DNA from: Candidatus Epulonipiscium viviparus
GTDB taxonomy: Bacteria > Bacillota > Clostridia > Lachnospirales > Cellulosilyticaceae
DNA length: 64,000 bases
Assembly: GCF_030708075.1 (NCBI RefSeq)
Contig: NZ_CP117982.1
Coordinates: 1,587,503-1,651,502 of the forward strand
Direction: 5' to 3'
The notes under the pieces are model-generated. The model saw only the letters and a program-made list of their open reading frames with translations, did no database searches and had not been told where the DNA came from. How positions within the stretch are numbered: position 1 is the first letter of the stretch; each line of letters opens with the position of its first letter. A program made the translations under genes and the position numbers. Below, in pieces: positions 9,606 through 16,868 of this stretch.

Positions 9606-9827
9606 CTAAACCACGAGAGCCGGTAGCGATTTATTATTTGAGTGTGTACCTGTAACAATATAGCTAGCAGGACTACCTGCAACTACAGTTTTGTCGTCTG
9701 TGATACTAGATTTTTTTGTAATTAAGATGGGGCTGCCTTCTAATTTTTCGAGAGTATTAGTAACTTCTGCTATTGGAGTAAAGAAATCACCTGTTTGAGC
9801 ATAAGCTTGGCTTTTAATTTTTGCCAT
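9606..9827 (-). pseudogene. Truncated DUF11-like protein gene (third copy of 550-bp unit)
   Basis: Encodes the N-terminal half (about 73 residues) of the same protein as the next two upstream genes. It shares the KSQAYAQTGDFF start, the VTNTLEK segment and the AGSPASYIV strand, then diverges into a short unrelated tail and stops. The whole C-terminal half of the domain is missing. The homologous start codons are spaced exactly 550 bp apart (9827, 10377, 10927), so this is the end of a tandem duplication. It was cut where it meets the ABC operon. The start is placed at MAKIK, with AAAGGA nine bases upstream. It might still be translated, but a folded domain is unlikely. Confidence 0.75.
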
Positions 9828-9860
9828 TATCATCATTCCTTTCATTAATAAAGATAAAAG

Positions 9861-9879
9861 CCCGACTACTAGAGCCGGG
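9861..9879 (-). terminator. Intergenic hairpin of 550-bp repeat (copy 3)
   Basis: On the minus strand CCCGGC-TCTAGTA-GTCGGG is followed by CTTTTATCTTTATT. It lies between the stop of the second copy and the ribosome binding site of the truncated copy. It is a weak terminator or a processing hairpin. Confidence 0.5.
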
Positions 9880-9891
9880 AATGAGCTATTA

Positions 9892-10377
9892 TTATTCTGC
9901 TACTTCTGAATTTCCAAATACTGGAGCTTCTGGAAGCAAATCGTCAGTGGATCCAGCAACTACTACTGGTATTATGATTTCTATTGATTGCTCTGTTGCA
10001 GGGAAGTAAAGACCTGACAATTTATATGGTGTATAGTTATTAGCTTCATCTGCAGGGCCTTCTGTTAATGAAAAAGGTACATATTTGCCACCTGCGTTTG
10101 CTTTTATTTCTTTGTCTGGATCAAGTTTAAAAAATTTTGGAAGCGCATCTGTAAGATCGAATATTACATAGGTTGGAGCTTCGGGATCTGCATGTGTAAT
10201 TATAACAGTATAAGTAGCTGGACTACCTGCGACTACAGTTTCGCCATCTGTGATACTAGATTCTTTTTTAATTAAGATGGGGCTTTTTTCTACTTTTTCA
10301 AGAGTATTAGTAACTTCTGCTATTGGAGTAAAGAAATCACCAGTTTGAGCATAAGCTTGGTTTTTAATTTTTGCCAT
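9892..10377 (-). CDS. Single-domain DUF11-like protein, copy 2
   Basis: About 161 residues, matching one DUF11 ('conserved repeat') domain. The N-terminal motif is KNQAYAQTGDFF, then a VAGSPATYTVIITH strand, a DLTDALPKFF turn resembling the VTDTLP signature of DUF11, and a last strand IEIIIPVVVAG. There is no signal peptide, membrane segment, LPXTG or other anchor, which is unusual because most DUF11 proteins are large and exported. The start MAKIK is chosen from AAAGGA nine bases upstream; an upstream in-frame ATG overlaps that site. It is nearly identical to the next gene in the first 60 residues and diverged later. Function unknown. Confidence 0.75.
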   Translation of the reverse strand: MAKIKNQAYAQTGDFFTPIAEVTNTLEKVEKSPILIKKESSITDGETVVAGSPATYTVIITHADPEAPTYVIFDLTDALPKFFKLDPDKEIKANAGGKYVPFSLTEGPADEANNYTPYKLSGLYFPATEQSIEIIIPVVVAGSTDDLLPEAPVFGNSEVAE

Positions 10378-10410
10378 TATCATCATTCCTTTCATTAATA
10401 AAGATAAAAG

Positions 10411-10429
10411 CCCGACTACTAGAGTCGGG
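10411..10429 (-). terminator. Intergenic hairpin of 550-bp repeat (copy 2)
   Basis: Minus-strand CCCGAC-TCTAGTA-GTCGGG with a six-pair perfect stem is followed by CTTTTATCTTTATT, then the AAAGGA of the next gene. It lies exactly 550 bp from its two equivalents. Confidence 0.55.
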
Positions 10430-10441
10430 AATGAGTTATTA

Positions 10442-10927
10442 TTATTCTGCTATTTCTGAATTACCAAATACTGGAGCTTCTGGAAGCAAATCGCCAGTGG
10501 TTCCAGCAACTATTACTGGTATTGTGATTACCACTTCTTCAGCTGCTTGAGGCAAAATAAGATTCTTAAGAGTATATGGTGTATAGTTATTAGCCTCATC
10601 AGGAGTACCTTGTGCTACTGTGAAAGGTTGATCTGCGTCACCTACTTTTACGGTTATTTCACGAGTTTTATCGAGTTCAAAAAAGTCTGGAAGAGCATCG
10701 GTAAGATCAAACGTGATTTCGCTTGCCGGCTTAGCATTTGAGTGTGTAATTGTAATGATATAGCTAGCAGGACTACCTGCAACTACAGTTTCGCCGTCTG
10801 TGATACTAGATTCTTTTTTAATTAAGATGGGGCTAGTTCCTAGTTTTTCGAGAGTATTGGTAACTTCTGCTATTGGAGTAAAGAAATCACCAGTTTGAGC
10901 ATAAGCTTGGTTTTTAATTTTTGCCAT
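10442..10927 (-). CDS. Single-domain DUF11-like protein, copy 1
   Basis: About 161 residues. It shares the N-terminal half (KNQAYAQTGDFFTP, TNTLEK, ITDGETVVAGSP) and the C-terminal end (LLPEAPVFGNSE) with copy 2, while the middle (residues about 75-130) is clearly more divergent. The pattern suggests either diversifying change or recombination restricted to the centre of the domain. The DUF11 signature is visible as YIITITHSN...DLTDALP. It has no export signal and is expected to be cytosolic or released by an unknown route. The first 60 residues of the truncated copy 3 resemble this gene at least as closely as copy 2. Confidence 0.75.
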   Translation of the reverse strand: MAKIKNQAYAQTGDFFTPIAEVTNTLEKLGTSPILIKKESSITDGETVVAGSPASYIITITHSNAKPASEITFDLTDALPDFFELDKTREITVKVGDADQPFTVAQGTPDEANNYTPYTLKNLILPQAAEEVVITIPVIVAGTTGDLLPEAPVFGNSEIAE

Positions 10928-10960
10928 TATCATCATTCCTTTCATTAATAAAGATAAAAG

Positions 10961-10980
10961 CCCGACTACTAGAGCCCGGG
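10961..10980 (-). terminator. Intergenic hairpin of 550-bp repeat (copy 1)
   Basis: Minus-strand CCCGG...TCGGG stem, less perfect than its two equivalents, with the same CTTTTATCTTTATT tail. It lies between the Pro-rich DUF11-like gene and copy 1. Confidence 0.45.
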
Positions 10981-10989
10981 TGTGGTGAT

Positions 10990-11574
10990 TTAATTAGTTG
11001 GAGCAGGAGGTGCAGGAGGTAGAGGAGGTTCAGGAGCTACAGGAGGCTCAGGTTCAGGAGCTACAGGAGGCTCAGGCTCAGGAAGTGCAGAAGGCTCTGC
11101 ATTTTCTAATGTTGGTGCAGTAAGAGATAATCCAGTAGGAGCAGTCCCTGAAAGAGTTACTGGTATTTTAATTACGACTGAATGATTTGTAGCCAATAAT
11201 GTAATCGCTTTAATTGTATAGTAAGTAAAGTTTTTGGTCACAACTTCATCGCCTTTTTCCACTTGAGGAGCGAAAGGGATGTCATCTATAGCTGCAGTGA
11301 TTCCATAATCAGACGTATCCGCGAGAGTAAAAATATTTGGGATAGCATCGATAAGATTGAATGTTACATCGATTGCATTGGCTGGATTCGAATGTTCAAT
11401 TTTAATAGTGTATGTTACAGAACTACCTCCAACTAATACGTCACCAGTTGTCAGATCAGATGATTTTATAATGCTAAGTGGATTTTCATCCAATTTTGTA
11501 ATATCATCTGTAACTGTTACTTTATCAGTAAAAGCGTCACCAATTTGTGCGTAAACTTGATTTAAAATTTCCAT
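10990..11574 (-). CDS. DUF11-like protein with Pro/Glu-rich C-terminal tail
   Basis: About 194 residues. It starts with ILNQVYAQIGDAF, has the DUF11-like strand VGGSSVTYTIKIEHSN and the turn NLIDAIPNIF, then IPVTLSG. The last 30 residues are a low-complexity tail of PEPEPPVAPEP repeats, absent from its neighbours. Such Pro-rich tails often act as spacers that cross a wall or present a domain, but no anchor motif follows. The ATG at 11574 is chosen because AAAGGA lies eight bases upstream; the longer in-frame TTG has no ribosome binding site. A 153-base gap before it means it may head its own transcript with the 550-bp copies. Confidence 0.7.
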   Translation of the reverse strand: MEILNQVYAQIGDAFTDKVTVTDDITKLDENPLSIIKSSDLTTGDVLVGGSSVTYTIKIEHSNPANAIDVTFNLIDAIPNIFTLADTSDYGITAAIDDIPFAPQVEKGDEVVTKNFTYYTIKAITLLATNHSVVIKIPVTLSGTAPTGLSLTAPTLENAEPSALPEPEPPVAPEPEPPVAPEPPLPPAPPAPTN

Positions 11575-11727
11575 GTCATCATTCCTTTTTAATATAAAAA
11601 AAGCATACAAAAATTGAAATTATGGACATTGCCATATATTTGAGCTCACTATATAATATTAAAAAAACTAGAATGTGTGCAGACTTAAGAAAAAAATTTT
11701 TCATATGACAGCGACGGCAACTTTAGC

Positions 11728-12297
11728 TTAGGCTTGATACTCGGCGAGGTCAAATTTAGGTGTGATGGCTGGTGCGAATATAGGTTTGATTTTGGCCGGA
11801 ATGATTATGTTCATAGTTCCGCGGTCGGGAATTATCAGGCCCTCGATTATCATCTTAATGGCATTTATGGTATCTGGCGTGACATCGGCATTTAATTCCT
11901 CAATTTTCCAATTTTCTGTTCGTATTGTTGCATCCATTCCTGCAGCAACACTTCCCGTAGCTTCAATCCCAAATGCGGCGATGGGCTTGGGCTCCTTTTG
12001 AAGGGCTTCGGTGGTTGGTAGCTCGGCTGCGGTAGGGAAGGCATCGATTAGAGCAAACGCTATTTCGAAATTGCTTATATTTTGGATTTCGATTACATAT
12101 TTAAAATGTTCGCCCAGTCTTAACGAAGTAGTTGCAGATGCGCCATTACTATGCAAAATTTTTTTGGATATTGAAAGCGGACTGCTTGTTTCGATAGTGG
12201 AGTTCGCTGATGCTATGGCAGTGTATAGCTTCTGATTTTTGATTAACAATTGAGCATATGCCTGATTTTTGATTAAGTATGTTTCGTGCTTGAGCAT
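11728..12297 (-). CDS. DUF11-like protein
   Basis: 189 residues. The YLIKNQAYAQ motif lies near the N-terminus, followed by a second KNQ element, the strand LGEHFKYVIEIQN and the turn ALIDAFP that mark the DUF11-like core. It ends in ITPKFDLAEYQA, similar to the ATPKFGPAE end of the next upstream gene. There is no signal peptide or membrane helix. A GAAAGGAG ribosome binding site lies before the ATG. It is separated by 15 bases from the preceding gene, consistent with one transcript. Function unknown. Confidence 0.65.
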   Translation of the reverse strand: MLKHETYLIKNQAYAQLLIKNQKLYTAIASANSTIETSSPLSISKKILHSNGASATTSLRLGEHFKYVIEIQNISNFEIAFALIDAFPTAAELPTTEALQKEPKPIAAFGIEATGSVAAGMDATIRTENWKIEELNADVTPDTINAIKMIIEGLIIPDRGTMNIIIPAKIKPIFAPAITPKFDLAEYQA

Positions 12298-12312
12298 ATG
12301 AGCATCTCCTTT

Positions 12313-12849
12313 CTATGTTAAAGCGCCAGGCTCTGCAGGGCCAAATTTGGGAGTAGCCAAAGTGCGTACGATTGCGGGGATGATAATGGTTGTTGTGCGG
12401 TGGATGGCAATGGCGCGAATGACTAGTTTTTGGGCTTGAATGTTTGCGGGAGTGACGCCGGCTGCTAGATCGTCAGCATTGGTGAATGGTGCAAATGAAA
12501 TGTTGTGGGGATCTGCATACCGCGGGGGTTCGCCATCAACTGCGATAATAATTCCGTATGGAGGCCTTTCGGTTGCGAAGCGTAACACATTGGGAAATGC
12601 ATCGATCAGCTCGACGTCTGCCATGGCGGTTGCGGTATCGTTTGTAATTGCGACGGTATAATGAAATGCGTCTCCTGGTGAAAAAATTTTATTGGGGTCG
12701 ATTTGGTAATATGGAGTACCGTATAGATCGGTGACTGTCTTTGTAACGCTTAGTCCCAGGGTGGTTGCGAGTCTAATGTTAGCTGCAGCCAGATTGCTGG
12801 TATAATAATCAGTTTGCGCATAAGCTTGATTTTTTACATATATTGCCAT
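12313..12849 (-). CDS. DUF11-like protein
   Basis: 178 residues beginning MAIYVKNQAYAQTDYYTSNLAAA, then FSPGDAFHYTVAITN and VELIDAFPNVL, which follow the DUF11 pattern (G-x-x-x-x-Y-T-I-x-x-T-N, then D-x-x-P). The SNLA segment after the N-terminal motif also occurs in the next upstream gene and matches the usual entry into a DUF11 repeat. No export signal is visible. AAAGGAG lies before the start, and spacing to both neighbours is 15-21 bases. Confidence 0.65.
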   Translation of the reverse strand: MAIYVKNQAYAQTDYYTSNLAAANIRLATTLGLSVTKTVTDLYGTPYYQIDPNKIFSPGDAFHYTVAITNDTATAMADVELIDAFPNVLRFATERPPYGIIIAVDGEPPRYADPHNISFAPFTNADDLAAGVTPANIQAQKLVIRAIAIHRTTTIIIPAIVRTLATPKFGPAEPGALT

Positions 12850-12870
12850 GATTATATACTCCTTTCTAAT

Positions 12871-13323
12871 TTATGGTAGACTGGCCTTAAACTCTTGCAT
12901 ACTAAACTTGACGGGGACGCGTATTTCGATGGCATCACCAGCAAAAAGTTGTAGTTGCGCAATGGTAATTAATTTTTTGTCTGCCACATGAATAATTGGC
13001 GGTGGCGCAGCGGCTCTATTGTGCGTAACCAAAATATCTCCATTTACGGTAAGCCCCGCAGGCAAAGCATCACCTACGGTAACGTTGCTATAATTTAGTT
13101 TATAGATGGGCTGATCGTCTGATCCAAAATTATATGGCGATAGGTGTATTATATACTCAAGATTCGCATCGTGGAGTAGAAGTGTGTTTGGGATAACCGC
13201 TTTGGTGATGTTGATAGGCAAAGCTCCGGCTGCCGCGATCATTATATCTGCCGATGCTAGGTTGGAATATTTGCTATCTTGATGAGCTATCGCACTGTTT
13301 CGAATTAATAATGCATCGTCCAT
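12871..13323 (-). CDS. DUF11-like protein, divergent
   Basis: 150 residues. LIRNSAIAHQDSKYSNLASADI corresponds to the NQAYAQ/SNLA entry of its neighbours. LEYIIHLSPYNFGSDDQPIY and VGDALPAGL give the DUF11-like core. The insertion NFGSDDQPIY is shared with the C-terminal half of the next upstream gene (NYGSTENPIY), so these two are the closest pair. The start overlaps the end of that gene by 19 bases and has AAGGAGG in the upstream coding sequence, which points to translational coupling. Confidence 0.65.
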   Translation of the reverse strand: MDDALLIRNSAIAHQDSKYSNLASADIMIAAAGALPINITKAVIPNTLLLHDANLEYIIHLSPYNFGSDDQPIYKLNYSNVTVGDALPAGLTVNGDILVTHNRAAAPPPIIHVADKKLITIAQLQLFAGDAIEIRVPVKFSMQEFKASLP

Positions 13324-14252
13324 ATAGATTCCTCCTTAACTTGATTGCTGCCATGTTCGAGAAAGCAAGGATAATCAAATAGCGCAGAAATATGAAGTGT
13401 AACGCCTGACTCATTGCTTGGGATGTTTATGCCTGTAAATTGAAGCATTATCTTATTGGCAGTTTTTATAATGGTCGATGCCCAATCATTTTTGGGAGAA
13501 GGAATAGGAAATATACACGGATCAAATACTTCTGTGAGAGTTAGATCATCCACGCCGATATAGATTGGATTTTCTGTACTACCATAGTTTGGTGCTTTTA
13601 GCGTTACAGTGTACTCTATTTTTTTAGAGCCAGTTAATATAGGAATATTTTCCATGTTTTTAATAATAGATAATGGAAGTTGCCCTATAGTGGTATCATC
13701 TGGTGGAATGGCAACGATTAGTAATGTATCGCTTTTGGCTGTGCGATTTTCTGTGGTAGCGATAGCTTCATTCTTGAGCGGATATATATCTTCATTGCCT
13801 ACGGGCGCATCATTATCAAAAACTCCATCAATATTTCCATCTGGAGCGATGGCATCAAAAGAAGTAAATTTAATGAAGTTGTGTATTAAATTATGTCTAT
13901 TGCAAAAATCGTTAATAGAATATGCTATCTTTATAGTTTCGTGTTGATTCATATAATGTATATGACAATGTAATACAGAATTAATAATATCGAGATATCC
14001 GTTAAAATCATAAGAGACTACACCGATCAATTCAGATACATTACTAACGATAGCGATATTGATATTGGCTAAAGCTTTGCCAGATATATTTTGGATATGT
14101 ATTACGCTAAATCTACCCCAAGCCGTACACGCTATTTGTTGCGATACCGTAAAGATAGAATCAGCTGCTACAAAAATATATCCAGTGATAGAAGCTGCAA
14201 AATTTTTGGTGCTTGCAATAGATACAACAGGTGTTGTAATAAGTGGATTCAT
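13305..14252 (-). CDS. Two-domain protein: unknown N-terminal domain plus DUF11-like domain
   Basis: 315 residues and first gene of the cluster. Residues about 1-145 form a beta-rich region I do not recognise (two Cys/His-containing stretches, CHIHYMNQH and FCNRHN). Residues about 155-300 repeat the DUF11-like pattern seen downstream: LKNEAIATTENR, KKIEYTVTLKAPNYGS, LTEVFDP. It has no clear signal peptide. Being the longest and first gene it may carry the specific function (targeting or assembly) of the set, but that is only an inference. The ribosome binding site is AAAGGA and a plausible promoter lies at 14290-14319. Confidence 0.6.
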   Translation of the reverse strand: MNPLITTPVVSIASTKNFAASITGYIFVAADSIFTVSQQIACTAWGRFSVIHIQNISGKALANINIAIVSNVSELIGVVSYDFNGYLDIINSVLHCHIHYMNQHETIKIAYSINDFCNRHNLIHNFIKFTSFDAIAPDGNIDGVFDNDAPVGNEDIYPLKNEAIATTENRTAKSDTLLIVAIPPDDTTIGQLPLSIIKNMENIPILTGSKKIEYTVTLKAPNYGSTENPIYIGVDDLTLTEVFDPCIFPIPSPKNDWASTIIKTANKIMLQFTGINIPSNESGVTLHISALFDYPCFLEHGSNQVKEESIWTMHY

Positions 14253-14289
14253 ATCAGATAATCCTTTCTATAAAATAAATTTCTATATC

Positions 14290-14319
14290 ATAGTATGCGT
14301 TATAGCGTCACTTTGTAAA
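14290..14319 (-). promoter_or_regulatory. Possible promoter of DUF11-like cluster
   Basis: Minus-strand TTTACA (14314-14319) and TACTAT (14290-14295) are spaced by 18 bases, about 40 bp upstream of the first cluster gene. It is a moderate match only. Confidence 0.4.
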
Positions 14320-14347
14320 TTTGTACTAGACATTTTTTAATAAATAT

Positions 14348-14383
14348 AAAAAAAACATCCCCGCAGCTATTGCTGCAGAGATG
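14348..14383 (-). terminator. Terminator of GGDEF/EAL gene
   Basis: On the minus strand a 12-pair stem (CATCTCTGCAGC with GCTGCGGGGATG, loop AATA) is followed by eight T. The stop codon of the gene lies inside the hairpin. It separates this gene from the DUF11-like cluster. Confidence 0.85.
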
Positions 14384-16655
14384 ATGGGATGCCGAGCATT
14401 TTTTTCAATTCTTCCCATAAAATTGGTTTAGAGAAATAATAGCCTTGAATGAGACCGTATTGTTTAACAATGTCAAATTGCTCTTGTGTCTCAACGCCTT
14501 CTATGATCATTTCCATACCCAATATATCAGAAATATTTTTGAGAGAATTAATAATTTCGTATTGCTTATCATTGGATTTATTAACAAATAACTTATCAAG
14601 TTTGAGTACGTTAAAATGATAATCATTGAGATAATTAAACGATGAATAACCAGTGCCGAAGTCGTCTAAAGCAATAGATATTCCTAGATCTTGTATTCTT
14701 GCTAAATTGTTGGCGACGATTTCACCATTTTCTAATTCTTCGTTTTGCAAAAATGTAGATTCTGTAATTTCTAGGCATATTCCTTCGTATCGAATATTGT
14801 ATCGTTCGAAGATTTCTATTAGGCGATCCACAAAGTTGGTACTCATAATTTGTATAGGCGATACATTGATCGAAATTTGTAAATTGACATTGGCAGCATA
14901 CAAATCTTGGATATCCTTGGCGGCACGTTCCAAAATCCAAAATCCTAGTTCTATAATTAACCCTGTTTGTTCTGTTATATAAATAAATTGATCTGGAAAA
15001 ACAAATCCAAGGGTTGAACTATTCCAGCGTATGAGTGCTTCAGCTTTTTTAATATTTTGATTAGCGTCTACTATTGGTTGGTATGTTAAGAAAAACTCGT
15101 CTTGTTCTATAGCAAATGCTAAAATGTTTTTTATGATATTTTCTCGTAGGGAATCTTGATATACTTCTGATTTAAACATTGCCAGCTTATTGCGGGATAG
15201 CATTTTGGCTTTGTTTAGCATAATATTTAGCTTATCTAGTAAATTTGTTTTTGTATCAGCATGCAAAGGATATATGATTGCAGCGGAGTTAAATGTAATG
15301 GTAATTAGTTTATTGTGCAGTGATATTGGGTTTTCTTTGAAATAATTGAATATCCTTTTATCATAAAATTGTATAATGGCATTTTCGTTATATGTGCCTT
15401 CGATAATAATTAAAAATTCATCATCACCAAATCTCACTATTTTTCTATTCAAATGTTTGGTAATTTCAGCCAATCTTTGTACTATTTCTATCAGTATAGT
15501 ATCGCCGCTACCTTCGATATTACCATCATTAATGGCTTTAAAATTTCGAACATCGAGCAATATTAAACTAAAGTGTTTCTCATTTTGGATCAACTTAGAT
15601 AGGTGTCGATTAAAATATAATCTATTTGGCAGATTTGTGAGGCTATCGTAATAAAGCAACTCTTTGATTCGGGATGTAATGGTTGTCTCCATTATTAGTG
15701 TTAGATCATTAATGTAGCTGACCCCTAATTTGTAATCTGCATCGTCTCCTAGCCCCAAAATAATTTTCTTAAGCTTATTTATTGAGGTGACTACAGGATT
15801 TAATATTATTTTGATGGTTACTAACACTATAATTGATATGACTAAAGCGTATAGACTGATGGCTACTGTGAAATTAATCTGACTACCTATAAGAAAGTGA
15901 TTGGTTTCGATAGAGTGCTCATCGATCACAAATGTAATTTTTTCTAGATCATTGGTATTTATATATGTTTTTACAAATTCATCCTTGGTTTGTAATTTTT
16001 TTTGTATATCTGCAGTACCTATAAGGCCATAATCATATTCTAAATATACATCTAAGTGACCAATGGTAAATCGTTCCTGAAATGACCTTAATACATCTTC
16101 TATATGCTGATTTATAGCAACAATTCCTATTACATCATCATGCTCATCATAAATGGCCGATATTACACTATACGTTATTTTTCCACTATCAGGATGTATG
16201 TATATTGGTGTTGATGACGCATCTAATCTTTGATACATCTCATCATACCACACTTCTTCTGTTACAGATCCTCCTATAGATAGACCTTCTTCTGTAAATA
16301 AAATTTCTCCTTTTAAGCTAAATAATGATATCGTCGTATGAAAGCCCATTTCTAATAATAGATTCTCAGTTTCTGTTATATACGATGTGTCCCATTTGCT
16401 AGGTATTTTTCCATTGTTTATATCTAGCATAAAATCTTGCACTATTTTGTTATTAGCAAAATTTTCTTCTATATTCATCAATGTATCTAAGTCCCTTTGG
16501 TACTCATCTATAATATCTTTGGTATAAATGTCACTAATGGATTCAGTTACTTCGGCTTGAATTGCCATTAATGCTAGCTGAGATAACACTATTATACTTA
16601 AAAATAATGCTATGATGATGGTTAGCAATTTTTTATCAATAAATCTCATTTTCAT
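14367..16655 (-). CDS. Membrane GGDEF/EAL protein, likely c-di-GMP phosphodiesterase
   Basis: 762 residues: membrane helix (about 9-32), extracytoplasmic sensor domain (about 33-260, Cache-like), second helix (about 263-286), linker, GGDEF domain and C-terminal EAL domain. The cyclase motif is FGDDEF (409-414) instead of GGDEF, so synthesis activity is doubtful. The EAL domain looks intact: EALIRW (539-), ISINVSP, LEITES, DDFGTGYSS, LKLDK, EGVET and GYYFSKP. It therefore probably hydrolyses c-di-GMP in response to an external signal, with the GGDEF part possibly binding GTP. It has its own terminator and is not co-transcribed with the DUF11-like genes. Confidence 0.88.
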   Translation of the reverse strand: MKMRFIDKKLLTIIIALFLSIIVLSQLALMAIQAEVTESISDIYTKDIIDEYQRDLDTLMNIEENFANNKIVQDFMLDINNGKIPSKWDTSYITETENLLLEMGFHTTISLFSLKGEILFTEEGLSIGGSVTEEVWYDEMYQRLDASSTPIYIHPDSGKITYSVISAIYDEHDDVIGIVAINQHIEDVLRSFQERFTIGHLDVYLEYDYGLIGTADIQKKLQTKDEFVKTYINTNDLEKITFVIDEHSIETNHFLIGSQINFTVAISLYALVISIIVLVTIKIILNPVVTSINKLKKIILGLGDDADYKLGVSYINDLTLIMETTITSRIKELLYYDSLTNLPNRLYFNRHLSKLIQNEKHFSLILLDVRNFKAINDGNIEGSGDTILIEIVQRLAEITKHLNRKIVRFGDDEFLIIIEGTYNENAIIQFYDKRIFNYFKENPISLHNKLITITFNSAAIIYPLHADTKTNLLDKLNIMLNKAKMLSRNKLAMFKSEVYQDSLRENIIKNILAFAIEQDEFFLTYQPIVDANQNIKKAEALIRWNSSTLGFVFPDQFIYITEQTGLIIELGFWILERAAKDIQDLYAANVNLQISINVSPIQIMSTNFVDRLIEIFERYNIRYEGICLEITESTFLQNEELENGEIVANNLARIQDLGISIALDDFGTGYSSFNYLNDYHFNVLKLDKLFVNKSNDKQYEIINSLKNISDILGMEMIIEGVETQEQFDIVKQYGLIQGYYFSKPILWEELKKMLGIPSSLQQ

Positions 16656-16787
16656 TTTTTACCACCTTCTACATATTTATTCATCATTATATTAAATATA
16701 TTTTATATATACTTCATTTATGTATTACATTAGTTAAATACTTGTATTTTTGTATATTGAAAGTTTATTAGGAAGATTTATTTTATA

Positions 16788-16816
16788 TTGACCATTTTTT
16801 ATTTGTGTGCTACACT
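16788..16816 (+). promoter_or_regulatory. Predicted promoter of TRAP/cyclase operon
   Basis: TTGACC (16788-16793) and TACACT (16811-16816) with a 17-base spacer, about 53 bp upstream of the first gene of the operon. Confidence 0.55.
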
Positions 16817-16868
16817 CAAAGTTGTATATTATTTACCCAATATCATGTATTTATAAGGAGAATTGCTA

